DNA from: Elusimicrobiota bacterium
Lineage (GTDB): Bacteria; Elusimicrobiota; UBA5214; JBBAAG01
Direction of reading: 5' to 3'
Length of the DNA: 33,407 nt
Assembly (NCBI GenBank): GCA_041658405.1
Contig: JBBAAG010000030.1
Coordinates: 1 to 33,407, forward strand
Shown piece by piece: positions 1-9,490 of this stretch. Position numbers and translations under genes: made by a program. Numbering within the stretch: position 1 is the first letter of the stretch; every line of letters starts with the position of its first letter. The notes beneath the pieces are model-generated. The model saw only the letters and a program-made list of their open reading frames with translations. It searched no databases and was not told the origin of the DNA.

Positions 1-52
1 CCTTCTGACATTAAACAATCCCTTCCTTCATTAAACCCGTATACTTAACAAC

Positions 53-1969
53 CTATACCCGCCACTTTATACCGTCAAGATACAACTTCTGGTACCTCTG
101 TTCTTCGTCGATATATTTATACAATAATATCCCGGCATCTTTATACTTCCTGTAGAACACCCTTTGTTTAGCAATAAGGATGTCCACTACGCGTTTATCT
201 TTCTTCAACCTAACAGCTTCCACAATTCTTATGTCCCACAACAAGTGTTCAAGCATACCCGCGAATTTATGGAGAAACATCTTAGCAGTACTGTTTTTAG
301 TTACCAATTCCCCGCATTGCTTCACCATCTTCTGCAACAGCAGAGTTTCAGCAATTGCTTTACGGTATTGCGCAGCATCACTGACCACCGTCCCGCGTAA
401 TGACGCGTTCCGGGTGACCAATTTCTCAAGTTCAAGAACAACATTTTTTAGTACCTTCGCTGCTGTCCCAAACCGTATCCCGCAATATTCTGTTAGATAC
501 TTATCAATATCCGCATCGGTATTCCATGCACACCAGGCTGTCAGTAAATGATTTATCTCATAGTTAAACCAGTTATCCGGTTCAGAATACATACTCACAC
601 CCTTAATCCTGTGGTGTGAATAATACTTAATCTCTTCCGGTATTAACTTCGGAAGTATAACCGGTAATGAATGCCATACATACTTCGAGTAATACGTATA
701 AATCCCGATATCACCCCTGTATCTCCGCATCCATCCGTGCAGGTATTTTGTATACGCCCTATTATTTCCATCGCGTTTATCGTAGATACGGTACTGATAA
801 CTCCGTGAGATTTCACAAAAATCCAGTATTGTATTATCCGGGAAATATATATTCTCCGGAGGAACAACGTATCCGTGATACGCTAAAAACTGAAGTTTAA
901 CACTTGGAAACTTCTGGCGGAGCACCTCAGCAATTGTTTTTACAAACAACGCATGCCTGGTGGTTTCATTCCCCAGCGCCTGATCCTCCGGCGCCTGGCT
1001 CCACCGCCTGACATCCGGGGGCCAGAATTGCAAAACATTTATCTCCGGGTACTTATTAAGTAGTTTAACAAAATTTTTTATAAATTCACTCACTGCGTTT
1101 TTATTGGCGGTACTAAACACACCATTACGTATCCTTTTCCCTTCCCATAAACAGTACCATTCAGGATGTTTCCTGAAATACTTTTCCGGGGACAGGCATA
1201 ATGTATACATCTCATGCTTACCGGCTTCAAGGATTAACCCGCGTTTTTGTATCTCGGGAAGCAACTTCCTCCTCATTTTTTCCCAGGTAATCCCGCGTTC
1301 TTTCCTGAAATGCGGCACCAGAGGAACCGCTATGGTATTAATTCTGTTTTTTGCAGCCCAATCAATTATCTTTACGCACTTCGTATCGTCATGGGTGAAC
1401 ATAGAATCAAAATCTTTTTTTCTCCACCGTAAAGAAGGCAGGGATATATAATACATAACCGGCGTTACTAACCGGTTAATCCGGGGTACGTACTCAGCAT
1501 GCCCTTTATAATTCTCAAACTCCGGCGCATAAAACCTGCATCCCAGCTGTTCAAGGAACGAGTATACAGCGTATAATGTCCCTCTAGGGTTCATCCCGTA
1601 TAACACAACATCCTGCTTACAGTTTTTTACGATAAACCCGTCATCCGAAAATATCCATTCTTCGTTTAAATTAAAAATCCCGCTGCCGCTGAAATTACCC
1701 CCAAAACTTTTCCTTCCATACCTAGGGAAAAGTTTTATGTGTTCACGTTCAACTATATCAGTATTACCCACAGAAATGTACCGGTACCCATCCTTAGGGG
1801 TTGAGGCAATACTTATTTTTATACCTGTGATTTTAAAAAAATACTTTTGTAGTTCTTCAGCAGCAAATTTTTCTACGCTCCCGCACTTATGCGGTTGAGG
1901 GAGAAGGATTGAATAAAAGGTTCTCCCGTCATCAGCCAGTAACAACCCTGCAGTTTTCTTATTCTTCAC
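53..1969 (-). CDS. DUF4838 domain protein, glycoside-hydrolase-like
   Basis: A 638-residue protein. The N-terminal part (about residues 30-145) resembles the small alpha/beta domain that precedes alpha-glucuronidase catalytic domains, with the phrase EKFAAEELQKYFFKITGI. The central part (about 175-460) looks like DUF4838: an Arg/Trp-rich entry (LRWRKKDFDSMF), a barrel-like helix-strand pattern, the phrase HPEWYCLWEGKRI and the phrase LQFWPPDVRRWSQAPED. DUF4838 proteins are common in polysaccharide-degrading bacteria, but the substrate of this one is not known. I see no clear signal peptide. The start is a GTG at 1969 without a well-placed ribosome binding site; a TTG eight codons further in is an alternative. 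The gene lies just downstream of the amidase terminator, with only about 40 bases between the T-run and the start. Family assignment is fairly sure; enzymatic activity is inference. Confidence 0.8.
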   Translation of the reverse strand: MKNKKTAGLLLADDGRTFYSILLPQPHKCGSVEKFAAEELQKYFFKITGIKISIASTPKDGYRYISVGNTDIVEREHIKLFPRYGRKSFGGNFSGSGIFNLNEEWIFSDDGFIVKNCKQDVVLYGMNPRGTLYAVYSFLEQLGCRFYAPEFENYKGHAEYVPRINRLVTPVMYYISLPSLRWRKKDFDSMFTHDDTKCVKIIDWAAKNRINTIAVPLVPHFRKERGITWEKMRRKLLPEIQKRGLILEAGKHEMYTLCLSPEKYFRKHPEWYCLWEGKRIRNGVFSTANKNAVSEFIKNFVKLLNKYPEINVLQFWPPDVRRWSQAPEDQALGNETTRHALFVKTIAEVLRQKFPSVKLQFLAYHGYVVPPENIYFPDNTILDFCEISRSYQYRIYDKRDGNNRAYTKYLHGWMRRYRGDIGIYTYYSKYVWHSLPVILPKLIPEEIKYYSHHRIKGVSMYSEPDNWFNYEINHLLTAWCAWNTDADIDKYLTEYCGIRFGTAAKVLKNVVLELEKLVTRNASLRGTVVSDAAQYRKAIAETLLLQKMVKQCGELVTKNSTAKMFLHKFAGMLEHLLWDIRIVEAVRLKKDKRVVDILIAKQRVFYRKYKDAGILLYKYIDEEQRYQKLYLDGIKWRV

Positions 1970-2011
1970 CCTGATGGATTACACCTTTCTATGAACAATA
2001 ACACTTAACAA

Positions 2012-2043
2012 TAAAAAATCCCCGGAGAGCCCCTCCGAGGATT
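2012..2043 (-). terminator. Rho-independent terminator of the amidase gene
   Basis: Read on the minus strand, AATCCTCGGA and TCCGGGGATT form a ten-pair stem (one pair is G-U) around a seven-base loop, followed by a run of six T. It begins about 43 bases after the amidase stop codon. On the plus strand the G-U pair becomes a C/A mismatch, so the structure works best for minus-strand transcripts. Confidence 0.85.
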
Positions 2044-2085
2044 GATTATACCACATTTATTGAATTACATTATAACCACTGCTTC

Positions 2086-5000
2086 TTACTTCGCAACAAC
2101 TACCGTACCGTTAACTACTTTACTATTAACTTCGTACTGGTAAATATATATCCCGTTTTCCACCATATCACCGTTTTCGTCTTTACCATCCCAGATATCG
2201 CCTTCATTAATAACCCTTACCAGTTTATTCTTCACATCAAACACTTTAACTTCCCGCGGGGCTGTATCATTACCCCTCAGGGTTAACGCTGCCCAGTAAT
2301 TATTTATCCCGTTGAAACACGCGAAATCATTCCGCCCGTCTGAGTTAGGCGTAACAATTCTTTCTTTCGGTTTATACATAATCGCCTGGAGGTTTGCCAT
2401 ATCAGCGCTTACGGGAAACAACCCGAATGACGTGAAATGACTTACTTTAGTACTAACCGTATTCATCGCAGTATTAACCGTCCCACCGACGTACCGCCAG
2501 TCGTTACCGTCAAACCAGAATATCTGTAACGCACTTTCGTTTATCTCAGTACCATCAACAATCCCGTCATCATCAAGGTCGAAGTAGATAAGTGTTAACT
2601 CCGCAGGTGAATCCAACGCAGTCACCGCAGCAGTCACTTCATACGCTGCAACCGGTTTATCCACATCGCCTTCAATAAACGTTTTATCTTTAACACTTGA
2701 AAGCTTACCGGCATCCTGCTGAGTAACACGTATAACAGAATCGTTCACAGTACCCGCTGCAATTCTTAACTCCACCTGCCCGTCATCGGGGTTCGCATCC
2801 GGGATGTACACACGCCCGCCCGAAGAAGATATCGTGTTCTGCCCATAATTCCTGCGTTGTATAACGTTCCAGGTATCTTTAGTGGGGGCGTATGTTATAT
2901 TCCCGTCATTATCCATTGCAACAATACGATACCATACCTGTTCAACAGTTGTGTCAATCTCACTTGCGGGAATATCCGCAATATAATTATCCCCGGACGC
3001 CACCATCCCTAACTCTTTAAGTTCACCCTCGAGATTACCCGCAGAGACAGTTTTGTACTCAACTTTTGTATCAGCAACCACATAATTATCCGTGACTATT
3101 GACGCTATCCTGATTTTTTGTCCCGCAAGTCCTACCACTGTAATCGGCACATGCTGGAGAACCGGAGCTACTTCATCACAGATACCTGTGTACTTCAACC
3201 CTATACTTGCCCAGGTAATCTTACCGGTTGTAACTACTATAGTAGTGGTGGTAAGCTCATACTTTGACGCATAAACCGATACAAGGTACTCACCTTCGGG
3301 TAGAGAATAAAACCCGTAGAACCCTTTTTGCGCAGCATCACTTGAACTTGTTATACTCTTACCGGTAGAGATTGTACATATACCATTACCTATACGGTTA
3401 CTCACAATATTTCCTAACCCGCTGGTAGCGTCGTAGATATACCCCATTATCCACCCGGAAGTCAGTTCAACAGCAATCCCGGTTTCTTCCTCAAGGCCCA
3501 TATTACCTGATAGATCAGTGATACCCACCCGGGCAATATATTCTCCTTCTGTAACACCGCCATTTTCATCTTTACCATCCCATACTGTATACGCAGTCCC
3601 TGCTTTCATCAATGAATCCGTCAATAAAGTTTTTACTAACGTCCCGGAACTATCATAAATCCCAAGATTAACAAAAACATCTTCCTCAACACAATAGATA
3701 ATTGATGCAGTATCCCGTGTCCCGTCATTATTCGGCGAGATCGGTGTAGGCGCTGCGGTGATAGATACCACATTCGGTGCTGTAAGGTCAACTATTACAT
3801 CCACTTTTCTGGGGCCCGAAATTCTTCCCTGGTCATCCTTACCGGTAATCTGGATGGAATAAGCCTTGCTCTCAGACAACTCTTTTTCATTATCCCCTGC
3901 ACCGTCCCACACAACAGTAACCACCCCGGCATTCATCTGCTGGTCTGCCATCAGTGTCCTGACAACAGTATCCCCGTCATAAACTTTTACCGTCATCACT
4001 CCACCGGGATTTATTGTACACGTGATAGTCGCAGAATCAAGGATTTCGTCATAATTCGGGGAGAACACTTGCGGGTTCACTTTCAACCCTGCTATAGAAA
4101 TCCCCCATTTTTGACATGCCGCGCTTGCCTGATTATTCCCGGTAACCGTTGCATTCCCGGCATTATCCACAGGTTCTACTGTGTAATAGTATGTTGCATT
4201 ATCAATCAACCCTGTCCCCGGATCGATGTACTCGGTTAATAAATCCTCAGCCCCGGTATTAATCTGTGCCCCTAACGAACCCTGTACCTGAGAACGGTAT
4301 ATTTTGTAATACCCCACAGTCCCCACACTGTCGATAACTGCCGTCCATGAAAGTTTAATATCTCCCCCGCTTTCACTCACAGCTGTCAGAGTATTAACTG
4401 CTGCAGGGCCTAAGGTATCAATATTAAAAATCCATATACGCGACCAGTTACTAACATTCCCCGCGCCATCCTTTGACGCGGTACGCCAGTAATACTTCCC
4501 ATCCGCCATATCAGTAACTGCAGCGTATTCGTTTGATGTAATACCTGTAATATTAAGTTCAGGCGAAACAAATGTTGTATCATTATCCGCCTGCAGCAAG
4601 TATGTAACTCCGGAAGTATCACTCACTGCTGTCCACGTAAACGTCGGACGCCGTACCGAGAACATCTTTGACTTATCAGGATAGACAGGTTCCGGTACAA
4701 GCGGAAAAGTATTATCGTACTTATAGGTAAACAACGTAACTGCGTCAGACCAGTTACCTGTATTATCCACGGTCCTAACCCTAAGATAATACGGAGTTTC
4801 AGAGACAGCAGCTGATGCGAAGTACGAAACTGGTACCGCATGATCCTTATTTGCAGTAGTACCCGGATCCTCTGTTGCATCGGCACCCCAGTAAATAGAA
4901 TACCCGTCAATCCCGCTACCGGCATCCGTCGCGCCGGTAAGTTCAAAATACGGCCCAGCATCAACGTTCTGCCAGGTATTGTTCGTAATAACCTTAGACT

Positions 5001-7011
5001 TATTTTGGTCAGGCCATGCAGACGCTGTGGTAGGATTAGTTGGAGCGGTAACATCCGAAGAATCAACGGTTACCGTAAAATTAAATGTTGTACTCCACGC
5101 ACCGGTATTCCCTGCATTATCCACTGCGCGTGCACGCCAGTAGTACATACCGTTTGTCATACTGACAGTTGGTTTATACAATGACGCCGCAAGACTTTGC
5201 TGGTTAAAAACCGGTGATGCGAAGTCGTTAGTATTATCCGCCATAACTTCATACTTTACCCCGCTGGGATCGCTTACATCCGACCAGTCAAAAGACGGTA
5301 ATGCTGTCTTCACAATCAAACCGTTACTCGGGGAAGACAACGTTGGCGCACCCGGAGGAGTTACATCCGAAGAAGCCGGTGTACGTGTTGACACTACCGG
5401 GCATGAGAACGAAATTGTTTCCGGTACAGTGGTTCGATACGCATCAATCCTAAAATAATACACCGTATTCCCTAATAAACCCGTAGCAGTATAAGTCGTT
5501 GCACCGGTAACTTTTGCGCGGTACCCGCCATGAGCTTCCATAACAGTAACATGATTTTGCGCATTTATAGTATTCCCAGCACTCGACGCAAATGATAATC
5601 CAAGTTTTGTGCATTTAACATCCGTAGTAGCGCTTAAGCGATACGCCCCGCCGGTACGGTACGACCGCCAGTCATGCGGGTTATGATACGCTCCTGCGGT
5701 ATCATACCATCGCGCATATACATTTTCATAAATCCTATTATCCCCGTCGAATAACCTGAAATTATATTTATGCAGTTCAACTGCCGGTGAGAATGTTATC
5801 CATGCATTCGCTTGTGCCGCAACTGCAGAACTTCCGTAATTAGTATTATCCCTAAGCCCGTCAGTAATATATGCTAACCCTGTCCATGTTTGCCCGTCAC
5901 CTGTTGGCGTTTTTTTGTAGCACGCATCATTAACTTCCGCAGCGGTTGATGAACAATAAATTGTGTACCCGCTCGCTCCGGCCACTGCCGTCCAGGTAAG
6001 CTTAACAGAATTCCCGTTCACCACCTGCGCGGTTAAACCCGCAGGCGTTGCCGGTGCAGACTGGTCATTGACAATAACTGCGTTAACATACTTCCACGCA
6101 GAATACCCGGAAGCATTCCCTGCCTGTACCGCAAAATCAAATTTTCCCACCCCGGGTGTATGATACATTGCCGGCCACCCGATTGCAGGCTCATTCGCGG
6201 TAGTAAGATTATCCCAGTACGTCCACGTCCCGCCCGAAGGACGGCGACCGACTTTATACTTAGTTGCACCGCTAACCGCTGCCCATTTAAGGACAACACC
6301 GTACCCGTTTTCTTTGTAAAGAACACTGAAAGTCGCGGGTACAGCCGGTACCGGCACAGCTGTCCCTTTTGGAGCAACTCCGTAGTAGTCGCAAATAGCG
6401 TTATACATTGCATGCGCGCATTTATCCCGCCCGGCATCGGGTTTAATGATACCGGAACATTCGGTAGGATTTGACACAAAATATGTCTCCGGTAATGTTG
6501 CGGGATTCGTCGGGCTTCTTACCATACCAAAATGGAATCCCCGACCCGCAGCGAGACATTCCTTCACCCCGCGGCTATCATTCTTCACTTCTTTCAATAA
6601 ACGGTTAAGTATCTTTGTGGCTAACGTTTTGCTAGAACTTGGCGAACTGTTTTGCGAACAATAATAAGTTTCAACGCCATGCGCGGTACTTCCCGCAGCA
6701 TTGTTATGAATAGCAATTGAAATAGAAACGTTGTTGCTATTAAATATAGAAACACGGTTCGTAATAGTTATACTTGAATCCCCAGTACGTGTCATCACAA
6801 CACCTGCGGAATCGTTTTGGCAATACGTACGTAGCTTCAAACTTGTTGCCAGTGTAAAATCTTCTTCCTCAACGCATCCCACCGCACCAGGGTCGGATCC
6901 CCCATGCCCGGGATCAATCCCGATTTTTTTCCCGGAAAGTGACGCGTACCCGGGGGATGATAATAAAAAAATTATCAACGCTAAAACAAAACTCTTTTTT
7001 GGTACAACCAT
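2086..7011 (-). CDS. Giant exported N-acetylmuramoyl-L-alanine amidase with FN3/Ig modules
   Basis: About 1641 residues. A signal peptide (residues 1 to about 24, ending SSPGYA) is followed by an Amidase_3 domain (about 28-212) that cleaves the amide bond between MurNAc and the stem peptide. Zinc ligands are visible as His36 (DPGHGG), a Glu in EEEDF (48-50) and His102 (SIAIHNNA); the catalytic Glu is Glu175 (LPETYFVSN). After it come repeated FN3-like and Ig-like modules, two FlgD-type Ig modules (each with a SPNxD phrase and a VWDG phrase), a carboxypeptidase-regulatory-like module and a C-terminal SDGRND...WDGKDENG...GTVVVAK tail of the FlgD/sorting type. ATG 7011 is preferred because GGAG lies nine bases upstream; ATG 7026 is possible. 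It follows the PD40 gene closely, probably in one transcript. Most amidases are far shorter, so this is probably a surface enzyme or structural protein. Family is sure, role is inferred. Confidence 0.9.
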   Translation of the reverse strand: MVVPKKSFVLALIIFLLSSPGYASLSGKKIGIDPGHGGSDPGAVGCVEEEDFTLATSLKLRTYCQNDSAGVVMTRTGDSSITITNRVSIFNSNNVSISIAIHNNAAGSTAHGVETYYCSQNSSPSSSKTLATKILNRLLKEVKNDSRGVKECLAAGRGFHFGMVRSPTNPATLPETYFVSNPTECSGIIKPDAGRDKCAHAMYNAICDYYGVAPKGTAVPVPAVPATFSVLYKENGYGVVLKWAAVSGATKYKVGRRPSGGTWTYWDNLTTANEPAIGWPAMYHTPGVGKFDFAVQAGNASGYSAWKYVNAVIVNDQSAPATPAGLTAQVVNGNSVKLTWTAVAGASGYTIYCSSTAAEVNDACYKKTPTGDGQTWTGLAYITDGLRDNTNYGSSAVAAQANAWITFSPAVELHKYNFRLFDGDNRIYENVYARWYDTAGAYHNPHDWRSYRTGGAYRLSATTDVKCTKLGLSFASSAGNTINAQNHVTVMEAHGGYRAKVTGATTYTATGLLGNTVYYFRIDAYRTTVPETISFSCPVVSTRTPASSDVTPPGAPTLSSPSNGLIVKTALPSFDWSDVSDPSGVKYEVMADNTNDFASPVFNQQSLAASLYKPTVSMTNGMYYWRARAVDNAGNTGAWSTTFNFTVTVDSSDVTAPTNPTTASAWPDQNKSKVITNNTWQNVDAGPYFELTGATDAGSGIDGYSIYWGADATEDPGTTANKDHAVPVSYFASAAVSETPYYLRVRTVDNTGNWSDAVTLFTYKYDNTFPLVPEPVYPDKSKMFSVRRPTFTWTAVSDTSGVTYLLQADNDTTFVSPELNITGITSNEYAAVTDMADGKYYWRTASKDGAGNVSNWSRIWIFNIDTLGPAAVNTLTAVSESGGDIKLSWTAVIDSVGTVGYYKIYRSQVQGSLGAQINTGAEDLLTEYIDPGTGLIDNATYYYTVEPVDNAGNATVTGNNQASAACQKWGISIAGLKVNPQVFSPNYDEILDSATITCTINPGGVMTVKVYDGDTVVRTLMADQQMNAGVVTVVWDGAGDNEKELSESKAYSIQITGKDDQGRISGPRKVDVIVDLTAPNVVSITAAPTPISPNNDGTRDTASIIYCVEEDVFVNLGIYDSSGTLVKTLLTDSLMKAGTAYTVWDGKDENGGVTEGEYIARVGITDLSGNMGLEEETGIAVELTSGWIMGYIYDATSGLGNIVSNRIGNGICTISTGKSITSSSDAAQKGFYGFYSLPEGEYLVSVYASKYELTTTTIVVTTGKITWASIGLKYTGICDEVAPVLQHVPITVVGLAGQKIRIASIVTDNYVVADTKVEYKTVSAGNLEGELKELGMVASGDNYIADIPASEIDTTVEQVWYRIVAMDNDGNITYAPTKDTWNVIQRRNYGQNTISSSGGRVYIPDANPDDGQVELRIAAGTVNDSVIRVTQQDAGKLSSVKDKTFIEGDVDKPVAAYEVTAAVTALDSPAELTLIYFDLDDDGIVDGTEINESALQIFWFDGNDWRYVGGTVNTAMNTVSTKVSHFTSFGLFPVSADMANLQAIMYKPKERIVTPNSDGRNDFACFNGINNYWAALTLRGNDTAPREVKVFDVKNKLVRVINEGDIWDGKDENGDMVENGIYIYQYEVNSKVVNGTVVVAK

Positions 7012-7035
7012 TTTTTTATACTCCATACAAATAAA

Positions 7036-7989
7036 TTACTTCTTAACTCCGTCATCCTTGGTGATTACTTCAGACACCCAGATACTTCCAGCTGCCATAT
7101 CTGCATAAACAATTTTTTTTCCGTCAGAAGACCATGAAGGTTCTGACTCAATGATATCATCAGTTTTTGTTAACTGCTGCCGCGCTGTCCCATCACTGTT
7201 CTGCACGTATATCTCCGACCCCAGAACTTCATGCCCGTCATCCCAGGTATTGGCGTATAATACGCGTGTACCATCCGGTGACCACACCGGCCAACTACCT
7301 TCCCCGAGTTTAACTTCCTTTTTTGTAGGTAGTATCATCACATAAATATCATTCCCGCGTAAATACGCAACGTTCATCCCGTCAGGTGAAAGCACAGGAT
7401 TATATCCTTCCGCTAACTCAACCTTAGTCCCATCGGGTTCAAGAAGGTAAACCATGTTTAAATCCGTGAATACCACTCTATCCTTTGCGGATACCTGGCT
7501 TGCGTATTTTGAGTTGATAATACTACTGTACAACTTACCCCGGGCGGCATATAACAATTTTGCGCCGTTCTCCGACCATACAGGAGGATACACATCCTCT
7601 TCATATTTCGTTAACTGTACAGCTTTCCCAGAAAAAACATCTACTGTCTTAATAGCAAAACGGATATCCGGGCCGGTATTAGTATCAAAGATATTTGAAC
7701 TACGGAACGCTAATTTTTTACTATCGGCTGACCATACGAACTTATACCCTGCTGCTCCCTCGGTGGTAAGTGACCGCAGGTTCGTCCCGTTTGCGTTCAT
7801 TACATACAACCCTTTACTATGCTCTAGATTAGTCATTGCAATCATATTATTATCCGGCGAAAACTGCGGGCTGTTATACTCCCCGTTTGTTGTTAATTTA
7901 ACACTCTGAGTAATAGCAACTTCGGAATACACACTCCCTGCGCAGATCATAAGCATTATTGCTATGAAGACCACTTTTTTTGCAACCAT
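7036..7989 (-). CDS. Exported PD40/TolB-like beta-propeller protein
   Basis: 317 residues with a signal peptide (about 1-22, MVAKKVVFIAIMLMICAGSVYS). The rest is a run of PD40-type blades, recognisable by repeated phrases such as SPQFSPDNNMIA, FVWSADSKKLAF, PPVWSENGAKLLYA, NPVLSPDGMNVAYL, WPVWSPDGTRVLYA and PSWSSDGKKIVYA, about six in all. The family is the TolB C-terminal propeller; the TolB N-terminal domain is missing and the protein is shorter than TolB (about 430), so it is not a typical TolB. Such propellers usually bind other proteins in the periplasm or at the surface. AGGAG lies six bases before the ATG. It is the first gene before the giant amidase, with nine to 24 bases between them depending on the amidase start, which suggests a shared transcript and possibly a functional link. 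Confidence 0.85.
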   Translation of the reverse strand: MVAKKVVFIAIMLMICAGSVYSEVAITQSVKLTTNGEYNSPQFSPDNNMIAMTNLEHSKGLYVMNANGTNLRSLTTEGAAGYKFVWSADSKKLAFRSSNIFDTNTGPDIRFAIKTVDVFSGKAVQLTKYEEDVYPPVWSENGAKLLYAARGKLYSSIINSKYASQVSAKDRVVFTDLNMVYLLEPDGTKVELAEGYNPVLSPDGMNVAYLRGNDIYVMILPTKKEVKLGEGSWPVWSPDGTRVLYANTWDDGHEVLGSEIYVQNSDGTARQQLTKTDDIIESEPSWSSDGKKIVYADMAAGSIWVSEVITKDDGVKK

Positions 7990-8298
7990 ATACTACTCCT
8001 GCCCCCCTTTGATAGCCCTTTATACTTGTAAACAATTAATTCTTATTGCAACCCAACTGCCAAACTATAAAATAACTTCTTTAAACTAAGTTTCTTCAAC
8101 TACGAGATTTGACGTAACAAACCCGCAAAATGTTCCCACTCCTCTGCGCAACAACTTTCACACCAAAGTGTAAACTAGTCATTACAGTTTTACATCATAC
8201 TAAAATACCAAGGTCAGTAATAAAAAAAGTGTTTTTGTTAAATTGGCTAAACCAACATTCTTGCTTGACAACATCAATAAGTTTTGTTATATTACATC
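7990..8298. other. Intergenic region between the PD40 gene and the initiator tRNA
   Basis: About 309 bases without a gene. The left end holds the Shine-Dalgarno site of the PD40 gene (AGGAG on the minus strand) and should hold its promoter, but I find no convincing pair of boxes. The right end holds the tRNA promoter. An A-rich stretch at 8222-8228 upstream of the tRNA -35 box could act as an UP-like element. Nothing else was seen. Confidence 0.5.
8265..8293 (+). promoter_or_regulatory. Sigma70-type promoter of the initiator tRNA
   Basis: A perfect TTGACA (8265-8270) is separated by 17 bases from TATATT (8288-8293, five of six consensus bases). The predicted start of transcription falls at about 8299-8300, practically at the first base of the mature tRNA, so the 5' leader would be very short or absent. 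Confidence 0.75.
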
Positions 8299-8372
<74 letters not shown>

Positions 8373-8439
8373 TTTTTATTTTTTGTACACACAACAAAAT
8401 CAAATCCTATAGTTTTCTGTAACTATAAAACCTTGACTT

Positions 8440-9480
8440 GTGAACACAGAAAATATAGATTATCTCTTTATGACGGTTTATAAAAGATTAATTTCAGTAT
8501 TCATACTTTTTGCAATAACTTTTTTAATAAGCGCCACAGGTTTTGTAATAATAGAAAAATGGCCTGTTCTTGATGCGGTATATATGACAGCTGTAACCCT
8601 TGCCACCGTAGGATACGGCGATCTCACGCCAAAAACGCCGGCAGGTAAAATATTTACAATTTTTGTAATAATTCTCGGCGTAGGAACTTTAGCCTACACT
8701 GCGAGTTTGATACTATCATTTGTTGTGGAAGGCGAGCTTACCGGAATTATCAGGAGGAAAAGGATGGAAAAACGCATTCAATCGTTAACTCAACACTACA
8801 TAATCTGCGGCGCTCTTGACGTTGCAAAGTATATCATCGACGAACTTGTACAAACAAAACATCAATTCGTTGTAATTGACAACTCCACACCTGCCAACAC
8901 GCAGTTTACGGATGAAGACAAAATTATTTTTATCAACGACAATCCTGCAAACGAAAATGTTCTTCAACGCGCAGGCATCGATAAAGCAGCGGGATTAATC
9001 AGTGCATTATCCACGGATAAAGACAACCTTTTTGTTGTACTTACCGCCCGGGGATTGAATCCCAACATCCGCATAGTATCACGTTCAATTGACCAGGAAA
9101 CTGTACACAAACTTACCCGTGCGGGCGCAAATGCTGTGGTTTCCACAGAAGTTATCGGCGGGTTACGCATGGTATCCGAGATGATCCGACCGACGGTAAC
9201 AACATTTCTGGACACAATGCTCCGCCAGCGCGGCTCTGTCCTCCGCGTGGATGAAGCACAGATTTCAGGTGAGTCAGATTTATTAGGTAAAACCTTGAAG
9301 CAAGCACAGATTGCCGAGAAAACCGGCCTCGTGGTGATCGCCATAAAAGATTCTGTAACCGAAAATTATAAATATACACCTCCGATGGATACCGTGCTGA
9401 GAGAAAAGGATATTTTGATTGTAATCGGCGATATTGAACAGATAAGCAAACTACGGAAACTTGCTGCCGGACAGGGATAA
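8440..9480 (+). CDS. Two-TM potassium channel with RCK (TrkA) domains
   Basis: 346 residues. Two membrane helices (about 17-37 and 71-95) flank a pore loop with the selectivity filter TVGYGD (56-61), the signature of potassium channels of the MthK/Kch kind. A cytosolic RCK N-lobe follows (about 118-240), then a TrkA-C-type lobe (about 265-343, ending DILIVIGDIEQISKL). The nucleotide loop that normally reads GxGxxG is here GALDVA (124-129), so two of the three glycines are lost and classical NAD binding is doubtful. The start is uncertain: GTG 8440 has no ribosome binding site, and ATG 8470 (residue 11) is an in-frame alternative that leaves both helices intact. The glycerol-1-phosphate dehydrogenase gene follows after ten bases, so they are probably co-transcribed. 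Confidence 0.9.
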   Translation: MNTENIDYLFMTVYKRLISVFILFAITFLISATGFVIIEKWPVLDAVYMTAVTLATVGYGDLTPKTPAGKIFTIFVIILGVGTLAYTASLILSFVVEGELTGIIRRKRMEKRIQSLTQHYIICGALDVAKYIIDELVQTKHQFVVIDNSTPANTQFTDEDKIIFINDNPANENVLQRAGIDKAAGLISALSTDKDNLFVVLTARGLNPNIRIVSRSIDQETVHKLTRAGANAVVSTEVIGGLRMVSEMIRPTVTTFLDTMLRQRGSVLRVDEAQISGESDLLGKTLKQAQIAEKTGLVVIAIKDSVTENYKYTPPMDTVLREKDILIVIGDIEQISKLRKLAAGQG

Positions 9481-9490
9481 GAGAGGTTTT

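Noticed and set aside
4623..5184. Long open frames on both strands inside the amidase gene
   Set aside because: Their translations have no recognisable domains, and they lie in the middle of clear FN3-coding sequence.
2086..7011. Internal repeats of the giant amidase as a CRISPR array or tandem DNA repeat
   Set aside because: The repetition is at protein-module level (about 90 residues) with diverged DNA and no constant short repeat.
8121..8200. Possible small RNA or gene in the gap before the tRNA
   Set aside because: There is no ribosome binding site, no coding pattern and no convincing promoter or hairpin.
8409..8426. Inverted repeat ATAGTT...AACTAT as terminator of the tRNA
   Set aside because: The six-base stem is A-T-rich and not followed by a T run on the plus strand; it may be chance.
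9461..9490. Earlier TTG start for the glycerol-1-phosphate dehydrogenase
   Set aside because: It would overlap the channel gene, adds residues unlike the family and has no ribosome binding site; ATG 9491 has GAGAGG.
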